A stretch of DNA of 64,000 bases from Chitinophaga lutea. GTDB taxonomy: Bacteria > Bacteroidota > Bacteroidia > Chitinophagales > Chitinophagaceae. The notes beneath the pieces are model-generated. The model did no database searches. It worked only from the letters and a program-made list of their open reading frames with translations, and was not told the DNA's origin. Position numbers and translations under genes: made by a program. Positions 1-8,273 of this stretch are shown piece after piece (positions within the stretch are counted from its first letter, which is position 1; every line of letters starts with the position of its first letter). The stretch spans positions 2,542,001 to 2,606,000 of the forward strand of contig NZ_RPDH01000002.1 of the NCBI RefSeq assembly GCF_003813775.1. Direction: 5' to 3'.

Positions 1-1236
1 ATCCACGTTTCCGCTTTTCTTCAGCCAGATATTGTTTTCAATCCGGACACCCATCTGCTCTTCTTCGATATAGATACCCGGCTCCACGGTCAGCACCGCG
101 CCTTCGGGCAGCGGCTGGTGGAAAGAAGGCGCCAGGTCGTGCACATCCACGCCCAGGTGATGGGAAATACCATGGTAGAGATATTTACGGTAGGCAGGCG
201 TCTCAGGGTCCTGGTTCTTGATATCGTTTTCCGTCAGCAGGCCGAGTTTCACAAACTCCTTACCGGCTTCCACGCCCACCATTTCGTGATATTTCGCAAT
301 GGTGACGCCGGGGGCCAGGATGGATTTGGCGTAGTTGTGCAGGTGCAGGCAGGCGTTGTACACCTGGCGCTGACGGTCGGTAAACCTGCCGTTCACCGGC
401 ACCGTGCGGGTAAGGTCCGCGTTATACCCGCCGTAAGCGGCGCCGAAGTCCATCAGGATCAGTTCGCCGTCTTTACACTCCTGGTTGTTGGACACATAGT
501 GCAGCGTACGGGCCCTGTCGCCGGAAGCGAGGATGGAACTGTACGCTTCGCCGGTAGCGCGGTTGCGCAAAAATTCGTGCATGATCTCCGCATGGATTTC
601 GTGCTCGAACACGCCGGGCTTGATGAAGGTCAACAGGCGGCGGAATGTTTTTTCCGTGATATCGATGGCCTGCTGGATGACTTTTATTTCCTGCTCCGTT
701 TTTACGGCCCGCAGTTCTTTTAAAATGGGCGCGGAACGGAGATAGTTGTGCAGCGGATAGCGGGCGCGCAATTCTGTCGCGTACCGGTAGTCGCGCACGG
801 GCACCAGGTTGGCCTTACGGTTGTTTTCGTTCGTGTTGAGATAGATGTTCTGCGCATCGTGGATCCAGGGCTGGAGCAGCGTGTCCAGGCTGTCGAGCCA
901 CACGATGGTCTGAATCCCTGAAATGGCCTGTGCTTCTTCGCGGCGGAGGCGGTGGCCGTCCCACTTCTCCTTCAGCTCGTTAGGGCGCACCAGCACCAGT
1001 ACTTCGCGGTACTTGGGATCCGGGTTATCGGGGAACAATACCAGCATGGTATCTTCCTGGTCGATACCCGTGAGCCAGTACAAATCCGCATTCTGCTTAA
1101 AGGCATGCAATGCGTCGCCGTTGGTGGGCAACTCGTCGTTTGAATTGAATATGGCAATCGATCCCGGCTGCAGTTTAGCTTTGAAGCGCTCCCTGTTGTT
1201 GATAAAGAGCTGTTGGTCGAGCGGTAAATATTTCAT
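1..1236 (-). CDS. pepP: Xaa-Pro aminopeptidase, M24B family (3' end cut by window)
   Basis: Removes an N-terminal residue that precedes proline; a cytoplasmic two-metal peptidase. 412 codons are open from the ATG at 1236 to the window edge, and roughly 20 C-terminal residues of a normal-length protein are missing. The N-terminal half is the creatinase/prolidase-type domain (starts MKYLPLDQQ). The catalytic pita-bread domain shows the metal-ligand set: D in LILMDFGA (about residue 263), D in GGYNADLTRTV (about 274), H in HGISHHLG (about 356), E in TVEPGIYI and E in VRIENN near the edge. It is divergent from pckA across a 288-bp spacer and has its own promoter (TTTG-N19-TAAGTTTG). Family assignment is firm; the symbol follows the E. 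coli enzyme. Confidence 0.93.
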   Translation of the reverse strand, partial: MKYLPLDQQLFINNRERFKAKLQPGSIAIFNSNDELPTNGDALHAFKQNADLYWLTGIDQEDTMLVLFPDNPDPKYREVLVLVRPNELKEKWDGHRLRREEAQAISGIQTIVWLDSLDTLLQPWIHDAQNIYLNTNENNRKANLVPVRDYRYATELRARYPLHNYLRSAPILKELRAVKTEQEIKVIQQAIDITEKTFRRLLTFIKPGVFEHEIHAEIMHEFLRNRATGEAYSSILASGDRARTLHYVSNNQECKDGELILMDFGAAYGGYNADLTRTVPVNGRFTDRQRQVYNACLHLHNYAKSILAPGVTIAKYHEMVGVEAGKEFVKLGLLTENDIKNQDPETPAYRKYLYHGISHHLGVDVHDLAPSFHQPLPEGAVLTVEPGIYIEEEQMGVRIENNIWLKKSGNVD

Positions 1237-1266
1237 CTGTTTCTGTTTTCAAAAAGTATGAGGGCT

Positions 1267-1297
1267 CAAACTTACCGGAAAATCACCAACCGGCAAA
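1267..1297 (-). promoter_or_regulatory. Bacteroidota promoter for pepP
   Basis: Read on the minus strand: TTTG (1297-1294), 19 nt, TAAGTTTG (1274-1267). This matches the Bacteroidota consensus TTTG-N19-TAnnTTTG exactly. The predicted start of transcription is about 1262, giving a leader of about 25 nt. Confidence 0.65.
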
Positions 1298-1395
1298 AAC
1301 GCATCGCGGCGTTTCAAGCGGCGGAGCCGTTCGATAATTAACAAATAAATATTCCCGCGGTCCTTTGATTTTCCGGCAAATTGAAATCGAATGAA

Positions 1396-1410
1396 TTAGA
1401 TAATATCTAA
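1396..1410. promoter_or_regulatory. Palindromic operator-like site 1 upstream of pckA
   Basis: TTAGATAATATCTAA is a perfect 15-bp palindrome with 7-bp arms and a central A. Together with site 2 at 1469-1483 (13 of 15 identical, the two differences symmetric) it looks like a pair of binding sites for one dimeric regulator. Centre-to-centre distance is 73 bp, close to seven helical turns. Confidence 0.5.
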
Positions 1411-1468
1411 AAACAACCCTCAAAACCATTGATTTTACAGGAAATTAAGTGGTGCAACATCCATAAAA

Positions 1469-1498
1469 TTTGATAATATCAAAAAAAGCATAGATTTG
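1469..1498 (+). promoter_or_regulatory. pckA promoter overlapping palindromic site 2
   Basis: TTTG (1469-1472), 18 nt, TAGATTTG (1491-1498) fits the Bacteroidota promoter. The -33 TTTG is the left end of the perfect palindrome TTTGATAATATCAAA (1469-1483), so a protein bound there should block sigma-factor access. Predicted transcription start is about 1503, with a leader of about 20 nt. Confidence 0.6.
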
Positions 1499-1524
1499 CT
1501 CATACACCAAAACAATCTTTCTTT

Positions 1525-3126
1525 ATGCAAATCAGCAGTGTAAGAGATACACTCAGAGAATTGCGGGATCTTGGCATAGAGAACATCGCCGATGTACATT
1601 ACCAATTGCCGCCTGAGGAGTTAACAGCGCAGACACTGGCATTGCACCAGGGTTGCCAGACAGATACCGGCGCATTGATGGTCAATACCGGCGAGTTCAC
1701 CGGCCGCTCCCCTAAAGACAAGTTTATCGTCAAAGACCAGCTCACCGCCAACTCCGTGAACTGGAACGATTTCAACCAACCATTTTCCGCAGAGCATTTC
1801 GAAAAGCTGTACCAGAAAATCACCCGCTACTTTACCGGCAAACCGGTGTGGGTGAGGGACTGCCAGGCCTGCGCCGACCCTGCCTACCGCGTCAATGTGC
1901 GCGTGATCACGGAAAGCCCCTGGGCCAGCCTTTTTGCATATAACATGTTTCTCCGGCCTTCTGAAGACGAGCTGGAGCACACGGAACCGGAATGGACGGT
2001 TATCCAGGCGCCCGGCTGCCATGCCGACCCTGCTGAAGACGGTACCCGCCAGCACAATTTTGCCGTGGTGAGCTTCACCCGCAAAATGATCCTCATCGGA
2101 GGCTCCGCCTATACCGGCGAAATCAAGAAAGGCGTCTTTACCATACTCAACTACCTCCTGCCGCACACGCAGAACGTATTGAGCATGCACTGCTCCGCCA
2201 ACCTGGGGAAAGACGGCGACACGGCTGTTTTCTTCGGCCTCAGCGGCACCGGTAAAACCACCCTGAGCGCGGATCCGGAGCGTAAGCTGATCGGCGACGA
2301 CGAACATGGCTGGACGGACAGCGGCGTTTTCAACTTTGAAGGCGGCTGTTATGCCAAAACCATCGACCTCAGCGCCGAAAAGGAGCCGCAGATATTCCAG
2401 GCCATCCGCGAAGGCGCGCTGCTGGAGAATACGGTTTTCTTCCCCGGTACCAGCAATGTGAATTATGCAGACAAGAGCATCACCGAAAACACCCGTGTGA
2501 GCTACCCGCTGCATTACATCGATAACGCCCTGGAGCCTTCCATCGGCGGCATCCCGAAAAACATCTTTTTCCTGACCTGCGACGCGTACGGCGTGTTGCC
2601 GCCCATCTCCCGCCTGAGCCCCGGCCAGGCCATGTACCAGTTCATTTCCGGTTATACTGCGAAAGTAGCCGGTACGGAAGCGGGCGTAACAGAGCCGAAA
2701 TCCACGTTCAGCGCCTGTTTCGGCGCACCCTTCCTCCCCCTCCACCCTGCCCGTTACGCGCAGATGCTCGGGGACAGGATGCGGGCGCACCAGGTGAACA
2801 TCTGGCTGATCAACACCGGCTGGACCGGCGGCGCTTACGGCACCGGCCACCGCATCAAACTCAGCTACACCCGCGCCATGATCAGCGCCGCACTGAAAGG
2901 AGAGCTCGATAAGGTAGCGTACAAAAACCACGAAGTGTTCGGCGTGGCCATCCCGGAAAGTTGCCCCGGCGTGCCCGACGAACTGCTCGACCCGCGCAAC
3001 ACCTGGGCCGACGCCGCTGCGTACGACGCCCAGGCGAAAGACCTTGCCGGGCAATTCGTGAAGAATTTCGAGAAGTATGCCGCACAGGCCGGGGAAGAAA
3101 TCCTGGCCGCAGCGCCGAAAGTGTAA
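1525..3126 (+). CDS. pckA: Phosphoenolpyruvate carboxykinase (ATP)
   Basis: Converts oxaloacetate and ATP to PEP, CO2 and ADP at the entry to gluconeogenesis; cytoplasmic. 533 residues, the usual size for the ATP-dependent enzyme. The P-loop GLSGTGKTTLSADP is near residue 238, followed by IGDDEHGW (kinase-2 type metal site) and FEGGCYAKTIDLS. The N-terminal NTGEFTGRSPKDKF substrate segment is also present. Start is the ATG at 1525; there is no Shine-Dalgarno, as is usual here. It is a single-gene unit, ended by a strong hairpin at 3283-3308. The paired palindromes in front of it suggest repression or activation by a dimeric regulator, plausibly linked to carbon supply (inference). Confidence 0.97.
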   Translation: MQISSVRDTLRELRDLGIENIADVHYQLPPEELTAQTLALHQGCQTDTGALMVNTGEFTGRSPKDKFIVKDQLTANSVNWNDFNQPFSAEHFEKLYQKITRYFTGKPVWVRDCQACADPAYRVNVRVITESPWASLFAYNMFLRPSEDELEHTEPEWTVIQAPGCHADPAEDGTRQHNFAVVSFTRKMILIGGSAYTGEIKKGVFTILNYLLPHTQNVLSMHCSANLGKDGDTAVFFGLSGTGKTTLSADPERKLIGDDEHGWTDSGVFNFEGGCYAKTIDLSAEKEPQIFQAIREGALLENTVFFPGTSNVNYADKSITENTRVSYPLHYIDNALEPSIGGIPKNIFFLTCDAYGVLPPISRLSPGQAMYQFISGYTAKVAGTEAGVTEPKSTFSACFGAPFLPLHPARYAQMLGDRMRAHQVNIWLINTGWTGGAYGTGHRIKLSYTRAMISAALKGELDKVAYKNHEVFGVAIPESCPGVPDELLDPRNTWADAAAYDAQAKDLAGQFVKNFEKYAAQAGEEILAAAPKV

Positions 3127-3184
3127 GATGCGATTTATTACGGCTATCGTTATTCAATATGTAAACCGTTTGCCTTTATACCTC

Positions 3185-3201
3185 CCGCGGTTTGACCGCG
3201 G
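3185..3201. other. Short GC hairpin after pckA
   Basis: CCGCGGT-TTG-ACCGCGG: a 7-bp stem with a 3-nt loop and no T-run behind it. It may contribute to RNA stability or pausing; the main terminator is the next hairpin. Confidence 0.35.
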
Positions 3202-3282
3202 ACATCCTTCCGGGGATTTCCATCGTCAAAACTTCGTGTGTTCCTTTTAAATTCCAACGTTCATTTATCAATTTGGTTTGAC

Positions 3283-3311
3283 GGGGTTGCCTTTGGCCAG
3301 GCAACCCCTTT
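3283..3311 (+). terminator. pckA terminator hairpin
   Basis: GGGGTTGCCT (3283-3292), 6-nt loop, AGGCAACCCC (3299-3308), then TTT. A perfect 10-bp stem in the spacer between pckA and folD. Confidence 0.65.
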
Positions 3312-3330
3312 CCATTCCCCGATTTTTCTT

Positions 3331-3338
3331 TACCTTTG
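3331..3338 (+). promoter_or_regulatory. -7 box of folD, 3 nt before ATG
   Basis: TACCTTTG matches TAnnTTTG and ends 3 nt before the folD ATG. Transcription should then begin at or within a base or two of the start codon, so a leaderless mRNA is predicted. A -33 TTTG is not evident (TTTC lies in the terminator tail). Confidence 0.45.
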
Positions 3339-3341
3339 CGC

Positions 3342-4229
3342 ATGCAAATTTTAGACGGCAAACACGTATCCCAGGCAATTAAAGACCAGCTGGCAACCCA
3401 GGTGGCTGAATTAAAAGCGCAGGGCAAAAAAATCCCTCACCTGGCCGCCATCCTCGTAGGCAACAGCGGCGCCAGCGAAACCTATGTGGCCAGCAAGGTT
3501 AAATCCTGCGCCGAAATTGGCTACAACTCCACCCTGCTGCGTTTTGAGGACACCATTTCCGAAAAGCACCTGCTGGATCACATCAACATGCTGAACGAAA
3601 ACACCGACATCGACGGCATTCTCGTACAGCTGCCGCTTCCCAAACACATCAACGAAGAGCTGGTCATCAATACCATCGACCCCAGCAAAGACGTGGACGG
3701 CTTCCATCCCATGAATGTGGGCAAAATGGTGAGCGGTCTCCCTACTTTCATACCCGCCACGCCCTACGGCATCATGCTGATGCTGGAGCATTATAACATC
3801 GACACCAAAGGCAAACATGCCGTGGTGATAGGCCGCAGCCATATCGTGGGCACGCCCATCAGCATCCTGCTCAGCCGCAACACCAATCCCGGCAACTGCA
3901 CCGTTACCCTTTGCCACTCCCACACCAAAAACCTGGCGGAGATCTGCAAACAGGCCGATATTGTGGTAGCCGCCATCGGCAGGCCCAATTTCGTGACCGC
4001 TGATATGGTGAAGGAAGGAGCCGTGGTGATCGACGTAGGTATCAACCGCATCGCGGACGCTTCCAAAAAGAGCGGCTTCCGCCTCGTGGGAGATGTGGAC
4101 TTTAACGCCGTGGCGCCCCTTTGCAGCTACATCACCCCCGTTCCGGGAGGTGTGGGCCCCATGACCATCGCCGCATTGCTGAAAAACACCTACCACGCCG
4201 CCACCGGCCAGCGCGGGCACCAGAACTAA
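3342..4229 (+). CDS. folD: Bifunctional methylene-THF dehydrogenase/cyclohydrolase
   Basis: Interconverts 5,10-methylene-THF, methenyl-THF and 10-formyl-THF in the cytoplasm, for purine and fMet supply. 295 residues from the ATG at 3342; a TTG at 3336 would lie inside the -7 box and is rejected. Visible motifs: [13 protein letters not shown] with the catalytic Lys, [20 protein letters not shown], the Rossmann segment [11 protein letters not shown] and [11 protein letters not shown] near the C-terminus. queE follows 21 nt downstream but has its own TAnnTTTG box, so the two may be read together or apart. Confidence 0.96.
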   Translation: MQILDGKHVSQAIKDQLATQVAELKAQGKKIPHLAAILVGNSGASETYVASKVKSCAEIGYNSTLLRFEDTISEKHLLDHINMLNENTDIDGILVQLPLPKHINEELVINTIDPSKDVDGFHPMNVGKMVSGLPTFIPATPYGIMLMLEHYNIDTKGKHAVVIGRSHIVGTPISILLSRNTNPGNCTVTLCHSHTKNLAEICKQADIVVAAIGRPNFVTADMVKEGAVVIDVGINRIADASKKSGFRLVGDVDFNAVAPLCSYITPVPGGVGPMTIAALLKNTYHAATGQRGHQN

Positions 4230-4238
4230 TTAATCAGT

Positions 4239-4246
4239 TACCTTTG
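4239..4246 (+). promoter_or_regulatory. -7 box of queE, 4 nt before ATG
   Basis: TACCTTTG followed by TACC and then ATG. The box is identical to that of folD, with nearly the same spacing to the start codon. No clear -33 element is seen. Confidence 0.4.
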
Positions 4247-4250
4247 TACC

Positions 4251-4871
4251 ATGCAAAGCACCGCTTTACATACCGCTACTTTACCCGTGATGGAATCTTT
4301 TTACACCCTGCAGGGCGAAGGATTCCATCAGGGGAAAGCCGCGTACTTCATCCGCCTCGGCGGCTGTGACGTAGGCTGCGTATGGTGCGATGTGAAAGAA
4401 AGCTGGGATGCGGACAAACATCCGCAGCTGGCCATCCCGGATATGGTACGGGAAGCAGCCGCCAACCCCGGCCGGATCGTCGTGATCACCGGCGGCGAGC
4501 CCCTGATGCACGATCTCACCGTCCTTACCCAGGCCCTGCACAAAGCCGGTTTCCGGAATCATATCGAAACGTCCGGCTCTTCTCCCCTGAGCGGCAGCTG
4601 GGACTGGATTACCCTTTCCCCGAAAAAATTCAAGGCGCCCCTCCCCGAAATCTGCGCCAAAGCCCACGAACTGAAAATCGTGGTCTACAATAAATCCGAT
4701 TTTGCCTGGGCGGAGAAATACGCCGCCCTGGTGGGCAAACAGTGCAAACTGTACCTCCAGCCCGAATGGAGCCGCGCCGCGGAAATGACGCCCTTTATCA
4801 TCGATTACGTAAAGGAGAACCCCCAATGGCAGATTTCCCTGCAAATCCATAAGTATATCAACGTTCCTTAA
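4251..4871 (+). CDS. queE: 7-carboxy-7-deazaguanine synthase (radical SAM)
   Basis: Radical-SAM ring contraction of 6-carboxytetrahydropterin to 7-carboxy-7-deazaguanine, the third step from GTP to preQ0 and queuosine. 206 residues. The [4Fe-4S] cysteines are C39, C43 and C46 (GGCDVGCVWCD, C-x3-C-x2-C), preceded by the family segment FYTLQGEGFHQGKAAYFIRLGG. The SAM-binding ITGGEPL motif follows, then LSPKKFK. The preceding pathway enzymes FolE and QueD are encoded together about 41 kb away (46.5-45.5 kb). The unit ends at a 20-bp hairpin. Confidence 0.94.
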   Translation: MQSTALHTATLPVMESFYTLQGEGFHQGKAAYFIRLGGCDVGCVWCDVKESWDADKHPQLAIPDMVREAAANPGRIVVITGGEPLMHDLTVLTQALHKAGFRNHIETSGSSPLSGSWDWITLSPKKFKAPLPEICAKAHELKIVVYNKSDFAWAEKYAALVGKQCKLYLQPEWSRAAEMTPFIIDYVKENPQWQISLQIHKYINVP

Positions 4872-4922
4872 AACAGTCCGCCTCTACGGTTGTGCGAAAA
4901 TGCTGTGAGCCATTCATCATCC

Positions 4923-5010
4923 TAGGGTATTCTTAGGGTTATTATAGGGTTATCATTGGTTTTTTAATTTAAAAAGCCTAAGATAACCCCAGGAATACCC
5001 TATTTTTATT
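4923..5010 (+). terminator. Large hairpin built from 11-bp-spaced TAGGGT repeats
   Basis: Left arm 4923-4942 pairs with right arm 4983-5002: 19 of 20 positions pair (one G-U, one A-C mismatch). TTTTTATT follows, giving an intrinsic terminator shape for queE. Inside is a second perfect stem, TTTTTAA-T-TTAAAAA. The left side carries TAGGGT three times at an exact 11-bp period (4923, 4934, 4945), and the right arm carries two inverted copies. Confidence 0.6.
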
Positions 5011-5220
5011 CTATGATGCTGCTATTCTGCGTAAGACGTCATTAATTCCGCTTCATCATGGCAATCAATGAGCCTGACGCCCGAACCACAAGCATCCCGG
5101 TCGTCCCGGGCGCCGGGGCTATCAGCAGGCTCAAACCCGGATTAAGGACTACCTTATATTACAATTCATTATAATTCCCATACCGGAAACCCTTATTTTT
5201 CCGTTATTTAGGGACTTGCT
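5011..5220. other. Spacer before the PorE-like gene, no clear element
   Basis: About 210 bp between the queE terminator and the next start codon. Near-matches to the -7 box occur (TATTTTTC) but no full promoter is convincing, and no ORF with coding character was seen. Confidence 0.4.
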
Positions 5221-7092
5221 ATGAAACACATCCTGTTATGCTGCTGCTGCCTTTTCAGTCTCGGGCTGATGGCGCAAAAAACCGACAAGGCCGACAAAAA
5301 GGCGAATGAGCTGTTTGAACGGTCGCTCGAATCGATGCGCGTATATAAGTACGATGAAGCGATCCAATTCCTTCAGGAAGCGCTGAAGGTGAAGCCCAAC
5401 TATCCGGACGCCTACGGGCAGATGGGGCTCACCTATGTGGCCAAGAAAAACTATAAGGAAGCGATCACAGCGTTTAAGAAACTGCTGGAAATCGACCCGG
5501 ACGGCATCCGTTTCATCCGCTTTTCGTACGCCAAGGCGCTGGCGGGCAACGGCCAGTTCGCGGACGCCCTGCGCATGGCCGACGAACAGCTGGCCGCCTC
5601 CAAGAATCCGTCTGTGGAGCTGAGGGCCTTTAAGAAAAACATGGAGTACGCCCTCACCACCAAGCCGGTGCCGTTCGAGCCCAAAAACCTCGGCAATCAA
5701 ATCAACTCCCCCGACGCGGAGTATTTTCCCTCTCTTACCATCGACGGTAAAACGCTCGTGTATACGCGACGCGTGGGCGGCCGGAACGAAGACTTCTTTG
5801 TGTCCGAAAGAGACAGCCTGCAATGGCTGGCCGCCAAAGACATGGGTGAGCCCGTAAACTCCGAGTTCAACGAAGGCGCGCAGAACATTTCGCAGGACGG
5901 GGAAATGCTCGTGTTCACCGGCTGCGACTTCCCGGGCGGGCGGGGCAGCTGCGACATCTACTTTTCCGTTAAAACCGCCAACGGCTGGCTGGCGCCCCGC
6001 AGCATCGGAACTGCCATCAACACCGAACTGTGGGAATCGCAGCCCTGCCTTTCTCCGGATAAACAAACACTTTATTTCACCCGCGAAACATCCGACGCCG
6101 GCGCCGATATTTTTGTGAGCCGCCGGGGCCCGGACGGGCGCTGGAGCCTGGCGGAACGCCTCGGTCCGAACATCAATACGCCCGGCCGCGAAATGACACC
6201 CTTCCTGCACGCGGACGGCCAGACGCTGTTTTTCGCCTCCACGGGCCACCAGGGTTTCGGCGGGCTCGATATATTCTTTTCCCGCATGCAGCCCGACGGC
6301 AATTGGGGCCCCGCCATCAATCTCGGTTACCCGATCAATACCATCGATGAAGACGGCAGTCTTACCGTAGCCGCAGACGGCGTAACGGCTTACTTCGCCT
6401 CCGACCGTACAGACAGCAAAGGCTCGCTCGACATCTACAGTTTTGAACTGTACGAAAGCGCCCGCCCCCAGCCGACCCTCTACGTCAGAGGGTATGTGTA
6501 CGACGCAAAAACCAACCAGCGCCTCGTAGCGGCCCTCGAGCTGACCGACCTGGCAACCAAACTAACGGTGGCGAACATACGCAGCAGCGAAAACGGCGAA
6601 TACCTCGTTCCCTTGCCAACGGGCAAAGATTATGCGTTGTCGGTAAGCCGGAAAGGGTATCTCTTTTTCTCGGAGAATTTTTCACTGAAAGAAGTGAAGA
6701 AGGGGCAGCCTTACGAAAAGAACGTGCCCCTGCAGCCGCTGGAAGCCAACGCCGTGGTGGTGCTGCGGAACATCTTTTTCGCCAGCAAGGAATACACCTT
6801 GCAGCCCGCATCCACCACGGAGCTGGACAAACTCGTGGCGCTGCTGAAAAGCAATCCCACGATGCAGGCCGAGTTAAGCGGGCATACAGACAACGTGGGC
6901 AGCGACGCAGACAACCAGGCGCTGTCCGAAAACCGCGCGAAAGCCGTGGTAGCGTACCTGGTGCAACAGGGCATCGACGCCAAAAGATTGAAAGCAAAGG
7001 GCTATGGGGAAACGAAACCGGTTGACACGAATGATACGGAGGAAGGCCGTGCGCAGAACAGGCGTACGGAGTTGAAGGTGGTGAGTATGTAA
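5221..7092 (+). CDS. PorE-like protein: TPR, PD40 propeller, CRD, OmpA domain
   Basis: Exported periplasmic/outer-membrane-associated protein of 623 residues. Order of domains: signal peptide (1-18, cut near LMA-QK), TPR repeats (about 28-130, e.g. NYPDAYGQMGLTYV), WD40/PD40 beta-propeller (about 160-410, repeated SPDKQTLYFTR-type blades), carboxypeptidase-regulatory-like domain (about 425-500), and OmpA-like peptidoglycan-binding domain (about 510-623, with LSENRAKAVVAYL and GYGETKP). This is the domain order of PorE, which anchors the type IX secretion machine to peptidoglycan in Porphyromonas. PorE is a lipoprotein; here I see four Cys (7-10) but no good lipobox. SprA and two type IX cargo proteins in the same window fit. 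Other OmpA/PD40 proteins of unknown role share this order. Confidence 0.85.
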   Translation: MKHILLCCCCLFSLGLMAQKTDKADKKANELFERSLESMRVYKYDEAIQFLQEALKVKPNYPDAYGQMGLTYVAKKNYKEAITAFKKLLEIDPDGIRFIRFSYAKALAGNGQFADALRMADEQLAASKNPSVELRAFKKNMEYALTTKPVPFEPKNLGNQINSPDAEYFPSLTIDGKTLVYTRRVGGRNEDFFVSERDSLQWLAAKDMGEPVNSEFNEGAQNISQDGEMLVFTGCDFPGGRGSCDIYFSVKTANGWLAPRSIGTAINTELWESQPCLSPDKQTLYFTRETSDAGADIFVSRRGPDGRWSLAERLGPNINTPGREMTPFLHADGQTLFFASTGHQGFGGLDIFFSRMQPDGNWGPAINLGYPINTIDEDGSLTVAADGVTAYFASDRTDSKGSLDIYSFELYESARPQPTLYVRGYVYDAKTNQRLVAALELTDLATKLTVANIRSSENGEYLVPLPTGKDYALSVSRKGYLFFSENFSLKEVKKGQPYEKNVPLQPLEANAVVVLRNIFFASKEYTLQPASTTELDKLVALLKSNPTMQAELSGHTDNVGSDADNQALSENRAKAVVAYLVQQGIDAKRLKAKGYGETKPVDTNDTEEGRAQNRRTELKVVSM

Positions 7093-7104
7093 TAGCTTAC
7101 AGAT

Positions 7105-7156
7105 AATAAAAGAAGAAGGGAGGAAAAAAATGCTGTTCCTCCCTTCTTCTTTTATT
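7105..7156. terminator. Bidirectional terminator, 21-bp stem
   Basis: Left arm 7105-7125, 10-nt loop, right arm 7136-7156; all 21 positions pair. A-rich on one side and T-rich on the other, it serves the convergent genes on both sides. Its right arm covers the stop codon of the minus-strand gene. Confidence 0.85.
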
Positions 7157-8245
7157 TCGATAATTGTTTTTTCAGCGTGTCGATTTCCTTTTCCTGCTTC
7201 GCCAGTTTCTGTTGCTGGCTCTTCATCACTTTTTCCTGCGCAGTCATTTTTTTATTCATATCGATCATATAAAGCGTCAGCTCTTCGATTTTCTGAAGGA
7301 GCATGGCCTGATTGCCACCTACGTCCAGTCCCTGCTGCTGCACTTCCGAAGCCGGCGGCATTTCAGGGAGGTGTTTATGTTTTGCGATGAACCCTGCTAC
7401 TTCTTCCAGGCTTTTCAATCTATACTCCGGCTGGAATACGAAATCGGGCCATTCTGATACGGTAACTTTTATTCTCCGCGTTTTTATATCACCGTTCACC
7501 GCTAATTTGTATCCGCTGCTCTGGCTGGTTCCAATGCAGAGGCCGCCGTATTCGTCCATAATGATTTTATTATGTTCAGCACCGCCGTTTGTTTTTGTGG
7601 TAAACACCAGTTTTCCGCCAATGAGGCCCGGATGGCTGGGAAGGTCTGCCTTTTCCGCCCAGATACCTGCCACCTGGCGGGGTGCGTCGGACTGGCCGGT
7701 GAGGTTGGAGAAAAATATCGCCCCTACCCGTTCTCCCGTGCCCAGGGCGCTGACAGGCCGGCCCAGTTCCAATACGGGCTGTTCGGCTGCCGCGATGCTT
7801 ACCACTTTATCCTGCTGAGAATAGGTACGTGGATAATTTACCTGGTTCTGGTTGTAAAAGCTGCCGGGAACGAGCGTACCGAAGCCGATGTTACCATTGC
7901 GATCGACGATCATATGGGCATCGTCGGTATTATAGCCATACCCTCCCAGCATTACAGGCAATGCAACGCCGGTATTCTGATAGAACCCTTTTATCCATAT
8001 GCCGACTTCATCGTTCAGGTCGTTGCCGCCCGGAGCAGTAGAAAGATAGCGCTCCGTTGCAGGCCCCAGTAACTGACGGCCTGATTGTTCAGGAAAGAGG
8101 TGGTCGTAGACATTGTTAACCCCAGCGGGTGCCCATATTGTGTCTGGACGTCGGGGGTTTGTGCGGCAATGCCGCTGGGCAGACCCTGGCTGCTCGCGCA
8201 ATAACAGGTCAGCAATGCGTTAAGAAACAGGATGATTTTTTTCAT
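7152..8245 (-). pseudogene. Exported tail-fibre-like coiled-coil protein, frameshifted
   Basis: The ATG at 8245 opens a good signal peptide (MKKIILFLNALLTCYCASSQ), but that frame ends at 8015. The rest of the protein (e.g. NDEVGIWIKGFYQNTG) is in another frame, open from 8201 to 7152 and starting only with a TTG. A one-base change somewhere in 8190-8060 (for example in the GGCCCC run at 8062-8067) would restore one protein of about 364 residues. The C-terminal part resembles Bacteroidota exported proteins with YRLKSLEEVAGFI and HKHLPEMP segments, ending in a Lys/Gln-rich coiled coil (last 60 residues). It is probably co-transcribed with the phosphatase gene 28 bp upstream. This may be a genuine disruption or a sequencing error; function unknown. 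Confidence 0.65.
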
Positions 8246-8273
8246 AGTGAAGGGATTTTAACGCATCAAGATA

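Noticed and set aside
1621..3054. 477-codon open frame on the minus strand inside pckA
   Set aside because: Antisense shadow of a GC-rich gene; no family resemblance and pckA is unmistakable.
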